Assembly (NCBI RefSeq): GCF_900116015.1
Contig: NZ_FOYH01000009.1
Coordinates: 62,001 to 126,000 of the forward strand
Source of the DNA: Enterobacter sp. kpr-6
GTDB lineage: Bacteria; Pseudomonadota; Gammaproteobacteria; Enterobacterales; Enterobacteriaceae
Length of the DNA stretch: 64,000 bases
Direction: 5' to 3'
Shown here: positions 1 to 9,939 of the stretch, one piece after another
Numbering within the stretch: position 1 is the stretch's first letter
Layout: every line of letters starts with the position of its first letter
Position numbers and translations under genes: made by a program
The notes under the pieces: generated by a model
Seen by the model: only the letters and a program-made list of their open reading frames with translations
Database searches by the model: none
What the model was told of the DNA's origin: nothing

Positions 1-1032
1 TCGCTGCGTTTTCTCAGCCGCTGGGGTGGCGACGAGCCCGCCACGCAAATCGTTTTACTGTTCCTGCTGCCGTTTGCTTCTTACCTGATCGCCGAACACA
101 TCGGCTTTTCCGGCATTCTGGCGGCGGTGGCGGCGGGGATGACCATCACCCGTTCCGGCGTGATGCGTCGTGCGCCGCTGGCGATGCGCCTGCGCGCCAA
201 CAGCACCTGGTCGATGCTGGAGTTTGTCTTTAACGGCATGGTGTTCCTGCTGTTAGGTCTGCAACTGCCGGGCATTCTTGAGACTTCACTGGTGGCGGCG
301 GAAGCCGATCCGAACGTTGAAACCTGGATGCTGTTTACCGACATCGTCCTGATTTACGCCGCGCTGATGCTGGTTCGCTTCGGCTGGCTGTGGACGATGA
401 AAAACTTTAGTCGCCGTTTTCTGGATAAGAAGCCGATGGAGTTTGGTTCGTGGTCAACGCGCGAGCTGATGATCTCGACTTTCGCAGGCGTGCGCGGGGC
501 GATTACCCTTGCGGGTGTGCTCTCTATCCCGCTGCTGCTGCCGGACGGTAACGTCTTCCCGGCCCGTTATGAACTGGTGTTCCTCGCGGCGGGCGTGATC
601 CTGTTCTCGCTGTTTATCGCGGTGATTGTGCTGCCGATGCTGCTGCAACACATGGAGATCGGCGACCATATGCAGCAGGCTAAGGAAGAGCGTCTGGCGC
701 GGGCAAAAACCGCTGACGTGGCGATTGTGGCGATTCAGAAAATGGAAGAGCGCCTGGCGGCCAACAGTGAAGAGAACATTGATAACCAGCTACTGACCGA
801 GGTGAGTTCCCGGGTTATCGGTAATCTGCGCCGCCGTGCCGACGGGCGTAACGATGTGGAAAGTTCGATGCAGGAAGAAAACCTCGAACGCCGCTTCCGC
901 CTCGCCGCACTGCGTTCAGAGCGCGCCGAGCTGTATCACCTGCGCGCCACCCGGCAGATCAGCAATGAAACGCTGCAAAAACTGCTGCACGATTTGGATT
1001 TGCTCGAAGCGCTGCTGATAGAGCATAAGTAA
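1..1032 (+). CDS. yjcE: YjcE-type Na+/H+ antiporter, C-terminal part (5' end outside window)
   Basis: The gene begins before the window. Its frame is open from base 1 and ends at a TAA at 1030-1032, leaving about 343 residues of a protein usually near 550. The visible part holds hydrophobic membrane segments typical of CPA1 cation:proton antiporters (for example around FNGMVFLLLGLQLPG and VRGAITLAGVLSIPL), then a charged, helical cytoplasmic tail rich in Glu and Arg. The family exchanges Na+ or K+ for H+ across the inner membrane. In E. coli, yjcE lies just upstream of the actP-yjcH-acs group. Here about 6.6 kb of other genes separates them, so this is the left edge of an insertion or replacement. 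Confidence 0.85.
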   Translation, partial: SLRFLSRWGGDEPATQIVLLFLLPFASYLIAEHIGFSGILAAVAAGMTITRSGVMRRAPLAMRLRANSTWSMLEFVFNGMVFLLLGLQLPGILETSLVAAEADPNVETWMLFTDIVLIYAALMLVRFGWLWTMKNFSRRFLDKKPMEFGSWSTRELMISTFAGVRGAITLAGVLSIPLLLPDGNVFPARYELVFLAAGVILFSLFIAVIVLPMLLQHMEIGDHMQQAKEERLARAKTADVAIVAIQKMEERLAANSEENIDNQLLTEVSSRVIGNLRRRADGRNDVESSMQEENLERRFRLAALRSERAELYHLRATRQISNETLQKLLHDLDLLEALLIEHK

Positions 1033-1041
1033 GGGAGTTTT

Positions 1042-1185
1042 CCCCTCACCCTAACCCTCTCCCTAAGGGAGAGGGGACAGATCGAGCACAGACTCGCCTT
1101 TCTCCCTCTCCCTCAGGGAGAGGGGACAGATCGAGCACAGACCCGCCTTTCTCCCTCTCCCTAAGGGAGAGGGCCGGGGTGAGGG
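1042..1185. repeat. palindromic repeat element, three hairpin units
   Basis: The element opens with CCCCTCACCCTAACCCTC and closes with the matching inverted arm GGGCCGGGGTGAGGG. Three short dyads of the CTCTCCCTNAGGGAGAG type lie between them, separated by a conserved linker that starts GGACAGATCGAGC. The same family recurs at five other sites in this window. It sits between the 3' ends of yjcE and the convergent LysR gene, the usual place for REP-type elements. Confidence 0.85.
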
Positions 1186-1194
1186 TAAAATGAC

Positions 1195-2082
1195 TTACTC
1201 CGCCGGCAGCCAAAACCCCTCGCAGCACTTCAGCCACGCATGTGCACTGTGCGACAAATACACCCCGTCGCGCCAGATCATCCCCAGTTCCCAGTGCAAA
1301 TTGCTTTGCAGCGGGATCCACTTCAGCGTCTGCTTATCCAGCCGCTGGCAGATCGGCTCCGGCAGAATCGCAATCCCCACGCCTGCCTGCACCATCGCGG
1401 CCAGAAAATCCCACTGGCCGCTGCGCACCGCGATACGCGGTTTCACCCCATGCTGATTAAACAACTGCATCAACTGGCGGCTCAGGGCGAAATCTTCGTT
1501 GTAAATCAGTAGCGGATGTTCGGCCAGTTCTGCCGGGGAGAGCGCTTCGCATTCTAGCCAGTAGCCAGAGCGGGGCACCAGCACGCACAGCGGATGGCGG
1601 AAAAGGGGGAGGGTGGCAAGCCCGCTCTCTTCTTCCACCGGCAGCGCCGTCATCGCCAGATCCAGCTCGCCGTTGATCACCGCCTGCTGCACGGTCAGAC
1701 CGCCGAACTCCGAAATCTTCAGTTCCACGCCCGGATAGCGCTGGCGAAAAAGACCGATCGGTCCCGCCATCAGCATCCCGACCATCGGGGGAATACCCAG
1801 CCGCAGCACGCCCTTATTGAGATGATTAATATCGCCAAGCTCGGCTTCAAGCTGGCGAAATTCCGCGAGGATCATAAGCCCGCGCTCAAACACCACGCGT
1901 CCGGTATCGGTTAACAATAATTTGCGCCCGTCACGAATAAGCAACGTGCAGTTAAGCTCATCCTCAAGGTTTTTAAGCATCTTACTGATCGTCGGTTGCG
2001 TGACGAATAAGCGCTCCGCTGCGCGAGTGAAACTCTGCTGACGCACAACCTCCACAAAATAACGCAGCGTTCTGATATCCAT
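1195..2082 (-). CDS. LysR-family transcriptional regulator, divergent from the cidA/cidB-like pair
   Basis: This 295-residue protein has a typical LysR layout. The N-terminal winged helix-turn-helix covers roughly residues 1-60 (LRYFVEVVRQQSFTRAAERL ... TQPTISKMLKNLE). A periplasmic-binding-protein-like effector domain follows from about residue 90. The ATG at 2080-2082 starts directly at MDIRTLRYF, the family's usual N-terminus. It is transcribed away from the CidA/CidB-type genes across about 100 bp, the usual arrangement for a LysR regulator controlling the divergent operon. CidR of Gram-positive bacteria is a LysR protein controlling cidABC, so a CidR-like role is plausible, but the effector is not known. 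Confidence 0.85.
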   Translation of the reverse strand: MDIRTLRYFVEVVRQQSFTRAAERLFVTQPTISKMLKNLEDELNCTLLIRDGRKLLLTDTGRVVFERGLMILAEFRQLEAELGDINHLNKGVLRLGIPPMVGMLMAGPIGLFRQRYPGVELKISEFGGLTVQQAVINGELDLAMTALPVEEESGLATLPLFRHPLCVLVPRSGYWLECEALSPAELAEHPLLIYNEDFALSRQLMQLFNQHGVKPRIAVRSGQWDFLAAMVQAGVGIAILPEPICQRLDKQTLKWIPLQSNLHWELGMIWRDGVYLSHSAHAWLKCCEGFWLPAE

Positions 2083-2185
2083 GATTATTCCCTGAGCCTA
2101 TGCATCCGATGAGTTTAATTCATTTCAATCGCCAGTGGTGGCTCCTTATACTGGCCGCCTGACTTATTTTGATGGAAATATTTCC

Positions 2186-2596
2186 ATGATGCTGGCGTTA
2201 AGCCGTGTTACGCCTGCCCTCCTGCGAGGCGCTCAGGTACCGGTTCAGGTCCTTCTCTACGTCGCGCTTTTTGTCTTCGCAGAATATCTGGTGCAATGGC
2301 TGCATTTACCGCTGCCCGCCAATCTGGTGGGAATGATGATCCTGCTGACATTAATACTGTGCCGGATTATTCCGCTTAACTGGGTGCGGGCGGGTGCACG
2401 CTGGTTACTGGCGGAGATGCTGCTGTTTTTTATTCCCGCCGTGGTCGCGGTGGTAAATTACGCGCAGCTCCTGCTGATTGATGGCTGGCGGATATTTACG
2501 GTCATTGCCCTCAGCACACTGATGGTATTAGGCGCAACCGCCTGGGTCGTCGATAAAGTCTATCAGTTTGAAATTCGCAGGCTGAAAAGTGAGTAG
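2186..2596 (+). CDS. CidA/LrgA-family holin-like membrane protein
   Basis: A small, very hydrophobic protein of 136 residues with about four predicted membrane segments and a positively charged C-terminal end (EIRRLKSE). It matches the CidA/LrgA (YohJ) family, whose members are holin-like inner-membrane proteins tied to murein hydrolase control and, in some species, to pyruvate or overflow metabolism. I chose the ATG at 2186. The frame is open further upstream, but those codons encode no membrane segment and reach into the divergent promoter region. Its 3' end overlaps the next gene by 8 nt, so the two are translated together. Confidence 0.8.
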   Translation: MMLALSRVTPALLRGAQVPVQVLLYVALFVFAEYLVQWLHLPLPANLVGMMILLTLILCRIIPLNWVRAGARWLLAEMLLFFIPAVVAVVNYAQLLLIDGWRIFTVIALSTLMVLGATAWVVDKVYQFEIRRLKSE

Positions 2597-3278
2597 CTTT
2601 TTAATCGGCGTGCTGTATCTGGCTATCACGCTGATCATTTATTTCGCCAATAAACGACTCTACCGCCGCTGGCGCGCACTGCCTTTTATGCCGCTGGTAC
2701 TCACGCCTATTTTGCTGGTGTTGATGCTGGTGCTCGGGCATATCTCTTATCAGAATTACATGGGCGAAACCCAGTGGCTGTTATGGCTGCTTGGGCCGTC
2801 GAGTATCGCCTTTGCCGTCCCGGTATATGACAACATGGCGATCATTAAACGCCACTGGATGTCGCTCAGCGCGGGCGTTCTGACCGCGACGGTGGTGGCG
2901 GTTACCAGCTCCATCTGGCTGTCGCGGCTGTTCACACTCTCCGATGAGATCCAGCGCAGCATGGCGGTGCGCTCCGTCACCACGCCGTTTGCGCTGGCGG
3001 CGGCCAAACCGCTCGGCGGTCAGCCGGATCTGGTGGCGCTGTTTGTGGTGGTGACGGGCGTTTTTGGTATGGCGGTGGGCGATATGCTGTTTTTACGCCT
3101 CTCAATTCGTGAAGGAATGGCGAAAGGCGCAGGATTCGGCGCGGCATCGCACGGGGCGGGCACCGCGCGTTCCTATGAACTCGGCCAGCAGGAGGGCGTG
3201 GTCGCAAGCCTGGTGATGATGCTTTCCGGCGTGGTGATGGTGCTGGTCGCCCCGCTGGTGGCGTGGCTGATGTTTTAG
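2589..3278 (+). CDS. CidB/LrgB-family membrane protein
   Basis: This 229-residue polytopic inner-membrane protein starts with GTG inside the end of the cidA-like gene. It carries the family's conserved features: LLGPSSIAFAVPVYDN near residue 70, RSVTTPFALAAAKPLGG near residue 128, and the GAASHGAGTARSYELG stretch near residue 185. LrgB/CidB (YohK) proteins work with LrgA/CidA partners and are described as antiholin/holin-associated or as pyruvate/glycolate transport-linked proteins. The pair is paralogous to the yohJK genes that most enterics carry elsewhere, so it is probably accessory. A hairpin follows the stop codon directly. Confidence 0.85.
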   Translation: MSSFLIGVLYLAITLIIYFANKRLYRRWRALPFMPLVLTPILLVLMLVLGHISYQNYMGETQWLLWLLGPSSIAFAVPVYDNMAIIKRHWMSLSAGVLTATVVAVTSSIWLSRLFTLSDEIQRSMAVRSVTTPFALAAAKPLGGQPDLVALFVVVTGVFGMAVGDMLFLRLSIREGMAKGAGFGAASHGAGTARSYELGQQEGVVASLVMMLSGVVMVLVAPLVAWLMF

Positions 3279-3297
3279 CCGCCGGTTGCCCGGCGGC
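3278..3297. terminator. hairpin between convergent genes
   Basis: An 8-bp perfect stem GCCGCCGG/CCGGCGGC with loop TTGC begins at the stop codon of the cidB-like gene and lies just before the 3' end of the convergent binding-protein gene. Neither strand has a strong T-run, so intrinsic termination is likely but weak. Confidence 0.4.
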
Positions 3298-3303
3298 GTC
3301 AGG

Positions 3304-4581
3304 TTAGCGGGTTAAACGGCGCATAATGCGCTCGGCCTGCTGGCGAAATTCCACCGCGGCCTGGGCGGGGGTCAACGTGCCGTGATCCATCTTCTCCCGC
3401 ACGGCGGCAAACAGATCGACAATCTGTAAATCCTCGATCCACGGCGTCGCCACCACCGTCGTCGGCAGCGACTGCGCCTGGCGTAACCCGGCGACCACCG
3501 GATCGTTCGGATCGATAGTGCCATTATCGGTGAGCTGTTTTTCCGCCACTTTGCTAAGAGGAATGCCGCGCTCCAGCCCCAGCGCGGTGACCGCCTGTGG
3601 ATCGTTAAGCAGGAAATTAATCAGCATGGCCGCTTCTTTGGGATGGCGCGTCGATTTCGCCACCGAAAACATCTGCGCAGTTTTGAAATAAATGCCCGCT
3701 TCTTTCGCACCCGGCTCCGTCACATAATCTCCGAGCACCAGTTTTGCAGGCGGCGTCAGATTATTAATGTACATGCGAATCGAAATATTCCAGGTGTAGG
3801 TTCCGCCCCATTCCCCGGCGATCCACGGCTTCATCTCATACAGATTGCCTTTGCCGTATGAGGACATGATTTTCGGGCGCGGGACAATATGTTCATCTGC
3901 CAGCCGTTTCACAAAACTAAACGCCTCTGCCCATTGCTCATCATTCCAGTTGAATTTCCCTTCCGGGCTGAACATCGACAGCGCGTATTTTTGCACCATG
4001 TAAGAATTAAGCAGCAATATCACATCCTGATCGACCATCGCGTAGGGGTAATATTTCTCGCCCAGTTTCTGCGAAAATATTTTTCCGGCAGCAAATAATT
4101 CATCCCAGGTTTTTGGGTAGGCGATCCCGGCTTTTTTCCAGGTCACGTCGTTGTAGAAAAATACCGGCGCATTCACCGAAATGGGCAGGCCGTTTAATTT
4201 GCCCTTAACTGTGGTGGAGAGCAGATCTTTTTGCTGATACTGGCTGAGATCGAGCGTTTCTTTCAGTTTGAAAAGATCGTAATACCCTTCGCCATTTTTA
4301 GAGAAAATCGGCAGCCAGGGCCAGTTAGTCTGCATGACATCAGGCTCGGTGCCGCTTGCCATTTGCGTGGTCAGGCGGGCGAGATGGCCGTCCCAGCCGG
4401 TATATTCCGCCCTCACGCGAATATCCGGGTATTTGTGCTCAAAGGCTTTAATAGCGCTCAGTGTGGCCTGGTGACGGCTGTTTCCGCCCCACCACGACAT
4501 GCGTAATTCAACCGGCTCAGCGGCACAAACGCCACTGGCGAGCAGGGATAATGCGATAACGCCTGTACAGATTTTCTTCAT
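3304..4581 (-). CDS. ABC sugar-binding protein (family 1), orphan
   Basis: This 425-residue periplasmic protein has a clear signal peptide (MKKICTGVIALSLLASGVCA, cleavage near residue 20). A family 1 extracellular solute-binding fold follows, starting VELRMSWWGGNSRHQATLSA. The motifs GTEPDVMQTNWPWLP and YPKTWDELFAAGKIF are typical of oligosaccharide-binding members, and it recalls TogB-type oligogalacturonide-binding proteins. No permease or ATPase gene lies beside it, so it must borrow a transporter coded elsewhere or be a remnant. A Gfo/Idh/MocA dehydrogenase gene lies upstream on the same strand, 112 bp away with a hairpin between, so the two need not form one transcript. The sugar bound is not known. 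Confidence 0.8.
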   Translation of the reverse strand: MKKICTGVIALSLLASGVCAAEPVELRMSWWGGNSRHQATLSAIKAFEHKYPDIRVRAEYTGWDGHLARLTTQMASGTEPDVMQTNWPWLPIFSKNGEGYYDLFKLKETLDLSQYQQKDLLSTTVKGKLNGLPISVNAPVFFYNDVTWKKAGIAYPKTWDELFAAGKIFSQKLGEKYYPYAMVDQDVILLLNSYMVQKYALSMFSPEGKFNWNDEQWAEAFSFVKRLADEHIVPRPKIMSSYGKGNLYEMKPWIAGEWGGTYTWNISIRMYINNLTPPAKLVLGDYVTEPGAKEAGIYFKTAQMFSVAKSTRHPKEAAMLINFLLNDPQAVTALGLERGIPLSKVAEKQLTDNGTIDPNDPVVAGLRQAQSLPTTVVATPWIEDLQIVDLFAAVREKMDHGTLTPAQAAVEFRQQAERIMRRLTR

Positions 4582-4655
4582 GCTATGACTCCGGGACAGA
4601 GATTCTTATTATTGAAGTGGCGTGCAGGTGAGTAACCACAAAATACTGACCGGCA

Positions 4656-4684
4656 AAACGGGCGCGGCATCCTTCCGCCCCGTT
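4656..4684 (-). terminator. probable terminator after the Gfo/Idh/MocA gene
   Basis: On the minus strand a G/C-rich imperfect stem (ACGGGGCGG ... CCGCGCCCGT) is followed by TTTT, 10 nt past the dehydrogenase stop codon. The stem contains a bulge. Confidence 0.5.
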
Positions 4685-4693
4685 GCCCGTGTA

Positions 4694-5989
4694 TTACTGT
4701 TTTTTAAGACGTGAAACGAGTTCAAATTCGCGGAAGTTTACCGGGCGCTGCTGCTGCATTGAGATATTCCCGGCAATCCCGGTGAGGATAGACATTGCGC
4801 CCGCGCGGTGATCGGCGGCCCGCTTAAGGGGATCGTCACCCGGCTCGCCAAACAGATCCGCGAGCATGGCGTTATCGCCGCCGCCGTGACCGCCTTCGCC
4901 GAGGCTGAATTCTGCCTTCCATGGCGCGGCAAACATCGGGAACACGGTGATGTCACAGGCTTCGAGACTCCCTTCGTTTTCGCGCTCGCCGCCCGCGTTA
5001 ACGTAGGATTTCTCAACGATTTTCATCTCCAGGCGGCCTTCGCTGCCGTTAAACACCACGTTCAGCCCTTCCCACGGCAGATAGGTATTAAGCGAGTAAG
5101 TGAGCTGCACCTGGTTCTGGTATTTCACCAGCACCGACATCGTATCTTCGATGGTGATGCCGTCGCTGAACACGCTCTGGTCGCGGAAGTAGTTATCTTC
5201 ATGCTCGGCATCCAGATAGAGCGCTTTGAGCTGGGCGTTCTCCGCCATGTGCAGAGCGAACGGATCGTTCTGGGCCGTGCTGTAACCGTGGGCGCGCGGG
5301 TAGAACTGCGTCACGCCGCGCCGCTCGGCGTTCTCTTTGCCGTAAAAACGCAGGCTGCCTTCGGCGTACACCCGCTCCGGGTAGCTCGCCAGCCAGAAGT
5401 TCATCAGGTCGAAGTGGTGGGTAGATTTGTGCACCAGCAGGCCACCGCTGTTGCGTTTTTCCCGGTGCCAGCGGCGGAAATAATCCGCGCCGTGCTCGGT
5501 GTTCAGCAGCCATTCGAAGTGGACGGAATTGACCTCGCCAATGGTGCCGTTCATCAGCAGTTCGCGCACTTTGCTGTGGTGCGGCGCGTAGCGGTAGTTA
5601 AAGGTGACGCGTACCTGACGCCCGGTTTCTTCAATGGCGTCGAGAATGCGCAGGGCGCGTTGTTCATCGATGGTCATTGGCTTTTCGGTGATCACATCGC
5701 AGCCCGCGTGCAGGGCGCGCACGATGTAATCGTCATGGGTGCGGTCCATGGTGGTGACAATAATCACGTCCGGGCGCGTTTCCGCGATCATCGCTTCAAA
5801 CTGCGAGGCGTGCCAGGTGGAAACGGGTTCCGCGCCCTCGTTTTTCAGAAGCTGATTGGCGTACTGCATTCGCGTCTGGTTGGTATCGCAAAAGGCGACC
5901 AGTTTCGCATTCGTCTTCCACTGCCCGCCGATGGCGGAAATATAAAGTCCGGCGCGTCCCCCGGTGCCGACAAGCGCATATTTTTTCAT
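4694..5989 (-). CDS. Gfo/Idh/MocA-family NAD(P)-dependent oxidoreductase
   Basis: This 431-residue enzyme has an N-terminal Rossmann domain with the nucleotide-binding motif GTGGRAG at residues 8-14. The family signature EKPMT (in CDVITEKPMTIDEQRA) and a C-terminal substrate domain follow. The family oxidises or reduces sugars, inositols or their derivatives. I chose the ATG at 5989 because AGAGGATCGG precedes it as a ribosome binding site and the Rossmann strand KKYALVG starts at once; an ATG-like start 18 nt upstream adds only six residues. It is divergent from the 519-residue gene at 6038 across 48 bp and upstream of the orphan sugar-binding protein. This suggests a small carbohydrate locus, with the substrate unknown. 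Confidence 0.85.
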   Translation of the reverse strand: MKKYALVGTGGRAGLYISAIGGQWKTNAKLVAFCDTNQTRMQYANQLLKNEGAEPVSTWHASQFEAMIAETRPDVIIVTTMDRTHDDYIVRALHAGCDVITEKPMTIDEQRALRILDAIEETGRQVRVTFNYRYAPHHSKVRELLMNGTIGEVNSVHFEWLLNTEHGADYFRRWHREKRNSGGLLVHKSTHHFDLMNFWLASYPERVYAEGSLRFYGKENAERRGVTQFYPRAHGYSTAQNDPFALHMAENAQLKALYLDAEHEDNYFRDQSVFSDGITIEDTMSVLVKYQNQVQLTYSLNTYLPWEGLNVVFNGSEGRLEMKIVEKSYVNAGGERENEGSLEACDITVFPMFAAPWKAEFSLGEGGHGGGDNAMLADLFGEPGDDPLKRAADHRAGAMSILTGIAGNISMQQQRPVNFREFELVSRLKKQ

Positions 5990-6037
5990 CCGATCCTCTA
6001 TTATCATTCACCAAAGAAAAATAACCTGGATGAAGTG

Positions 6038-7597
6038 ATGAAACGTATTCCGCATCAGTTAATGGAACTGAACAGCACGTTTATCTGGCACTGGCCGTGG
6101 TTTGTGCAGGGCGTTGCCAGCGCAAAACAGCACGGATTTACCGGCATCATTCTTCATCAGCAGGAGTTGCTGTCGATCCTCGCCACGCCGTCGCCGTTAA
6201 GTACGCGGCTGAATGTCGAAAATCTTATTCATCAACAAAATTACGCGGTGCAGTATTTAAAACGGGTCAGCCTTTATTTGCAGGAGCAGCAATTAACTTT
6301 CTGGCTGCAAGGGGAGGCCGCGCCCTCTGACGATATTATTAAGCGCAAATTCCCGGAATTTGCCTTCGATGAAAAAAGCGCCCCCGATTTCTGGCCGCAT
6401 TTTTATGCCACCATTCTGACCTCGTTATTACCCGCGCTGCCGCACTTCGGCGGTCTTATTCTGAGCCTGACCACACCCTCGTTTCAGACTTCCGGCTGGC
6501 AGCAGGGCCTGCGCCAGGTCTGGAGTATGCTGCGCGCCCAGGGCAAAAAGCTGATCCTGCGCGACTTTATCGATCACTCCTGGCCGCGCCAGCAGCTCTC
6601 GTCGGTGCTCTCGCAACTGCCGGACGACGTGCGCGCCTCCATCAAGGCCACCGAACTCGACTATCACCCCGGCTTTGCCAATCACCCGCATATCGCCACG
6701 CTCCCCGGCCATAAAAAGTGGATCGAATACGATCTCTGGGGCACCGGTTACGGCTGGACGATCCTGCCCTGTTATCTCGGCGATGAGATCAGCGGGCGGC
6801 TAAGCTGGGCGCTGAGCGTCACCGATAACGAGGTGGAGGCCATCACCTCCCGCGTCACCTGGCAGTGGCTGCCGGACAGCCGGGTTACGGAGTCGGCCAA
6901 CGCCATCAATCTGACGGGCCTGACGGCAGCGAACCAGCCGTCACTGTCAGTGTTCGATACCTGGAGCGAGCAGCACGGACTGCGTTTTCGCCAGCACGCC
7001 GACAAACAGCGGCTCGCCGCGCTTCTGCACTCCAGCTACGACTGGCTGTGCAAAACCCCCAATCTGCTCGGCAGGCGGCTGCATTACCAGAGCCAGGTGC
7101 CGTTGAGCCTCGCCCAGGCGCAACAGTTGCTGCATATGGACACCCGCAGCGCCAACTGGATGCAGGCCTATCAGCCGCTGATGCCCGCCGACGATCGCGC
7201 CCTCGGTGAAGAACAGCGCCAGCTCATTACGCTTGAAAAAGAAACCGCCTGCTTTCTTGCTGCGCACGCCGTGCAATCCCTGCGGGAACTGGCTCCGCGC
7301 ATCGTCTGCGCCGACGACACGCTGGAGGTGCTGCTCGCCGCATGGCGCAATGCGGAAATTTACAGCCAGATGTTTTCCCGCGTCAGCGCCGCCGTCAGCG
7401 ATCTGACCTGGGGCGATCACTATGGCGAACCGGGGCGCGAAGTGGCGCTGCGTCATCAGCAGGTGCTGTTGCGCTACGCCGACACGCTCGCCCGCTGGGT
7501 GGATGCGCCACCGCCAGGCAGCCCGCTGTTTTTGCCGCTGCTGCTAAGTCCCGAACGATTAAGCGATTTTGCCCGCAGCCTGACTGAACTGAGATAA
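6038..7597 (+). CDS. unrecognised 519-residue protein, possibly a carbohydrate-active enzyme
   Basis: I do not recognise this protein. It has no signal peptide and no membrane segment, so it should be cytoplasmic. The N-terminal part (IWHWPWFVQGVASAKQHGFTGIILH) and later beta-strand-like stretches (KKLILRDFI, KWIEYDLWGTGYGW, GGLILSLTTPSF) would fit a TIM-barrel glycosidase. The C-terminal third is Arg/Leu/Ala-rich and probably helical. I chose the ATG at 6038. The same frame stays open far upstream, but only as a shadow of the minus-strand dehydrogenase gene. Divergence from that gene across 48 bp suggests shared control. A role in handling an imported oligosaccharide or uronide is inference from context only. 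Confidence 0.6.
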   Translation: MKRIPHQLMELNSTFIWHWPWFVQGVASAKQHGFTGIILHQQELLSILATPSPLSTRLNVENLIHQQNYAVQYLKRVSLYLQEQQLTFWLQGEAAPSDDIIKRKFPEFAFDEKSAPDFWPHFYATILTSLLPALPHFGGLILSLTTPSFQTSGWQQGLRQVWSMLRAQGKKLILRDFIDHSWPRQQLSSVLSQLPDDVRASIKATELDYHPGFANHPHIATLPGHKKWIEYDLWGTGYGWTILPCYLGDEISGRLSWALSVTDNEVEAITSRVTWQWLPDSRVTESANAINLTGLTAANQPSLSVFDTWSEQHGLRFRQHADKQRLAALLHSSYDWLCKTPNLLGRRLHYQSQVPLSLAQAQQLLHMDTRSANWMQAYQPLMPADDRALGEEQRQLITLEKETACFLAAHAVQSLRELAPRIVCADDTLEVLLAAWRNAEIYSQMFSRVSAAVSDLTWGDHYGEPGREVALRHQQVLLRYADTLARWVDAPPPGSPLFLPLLLSPERLSDFARSLTELR

Positions 7598-7777
7598 GCA
7601 TAAAAAGCCCCGGCGCGGTTGTCGCCTGACGGGAAGGCGCAAACGCCGCGCCTGCGGGCACAGGGCGAAAAAATGTGATGCTGTTGGCGAAACGGGGTTA
7701 AACCCTGTGAGGAAGATCGACTTTCGTGGTTTTAAAGACGTGATGCGGCTCACCTGGCGGGGCAGAAAATGTGATCT

Positions 7778-7802
7778 GAAAACCCGGCCATTGCTGGCCG
7801 GG
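7778..7802 (-). terminator. terminator of the acs-yjcH-actP operon
   Basis: On the minus strand the 8-bp stem CCCGGCCA/TGGCCGGG with a four-base loop is followed by TTTTC. It starts 10 nt past the actP stop codon. Confidence 0.75.
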
Positions 7803-7812
7803 GGAGGGAGGA

Positions 7813-9776
<1,964 letters not shown>

Positions 9777-9846
9777 CACAGATTCTCCAGAGGTAGAGTG
9801 GTGGATGCAGAGTGTGTTGTTGTTATTAATGTAGGGCGCGAACAGT

Positions 9847-9930
9847 TCCCTCTCCTGGGGGAGAGGGTTAGGGTGAGGGCGGTTAGCATGGCTCGCCCTC
9901 ACCCCGGCCCTCTCCCGCAGGGAGAGGGAG
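9847..9930. repeat. palindromic repeat inside the acs-yjcH-actP operon
   Basis: Two dyads face each other: an arm ending GAGAGGGTTAGGGTGAGGG, then a second starting CCCTCACCCCGGCCCTC, separated by about 20 nt. The element fills most of the gap between the acs stop and the yjcH start, so it is transcribed with the operon. It could form a strong RNA structure protecting the upstream acs message from 3' decay. Confidence 0.85.
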
Positions 9931-9939
9931 AAAGCGTCG

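Noticed and set aside
4808..6037. A very long open frame on the plus strand running through the dehydrogenase gene into the 519-residue gene.
   Set aside because: The first 410 codons lie antisense to a clear Gfo/Idh/MocA gene, and their product has His/Val/Phe-rich composition without any family mark. High GC and the opposite strand's codon pattern explain the lack of stops. Only the part from 6038 is taken as a gene.
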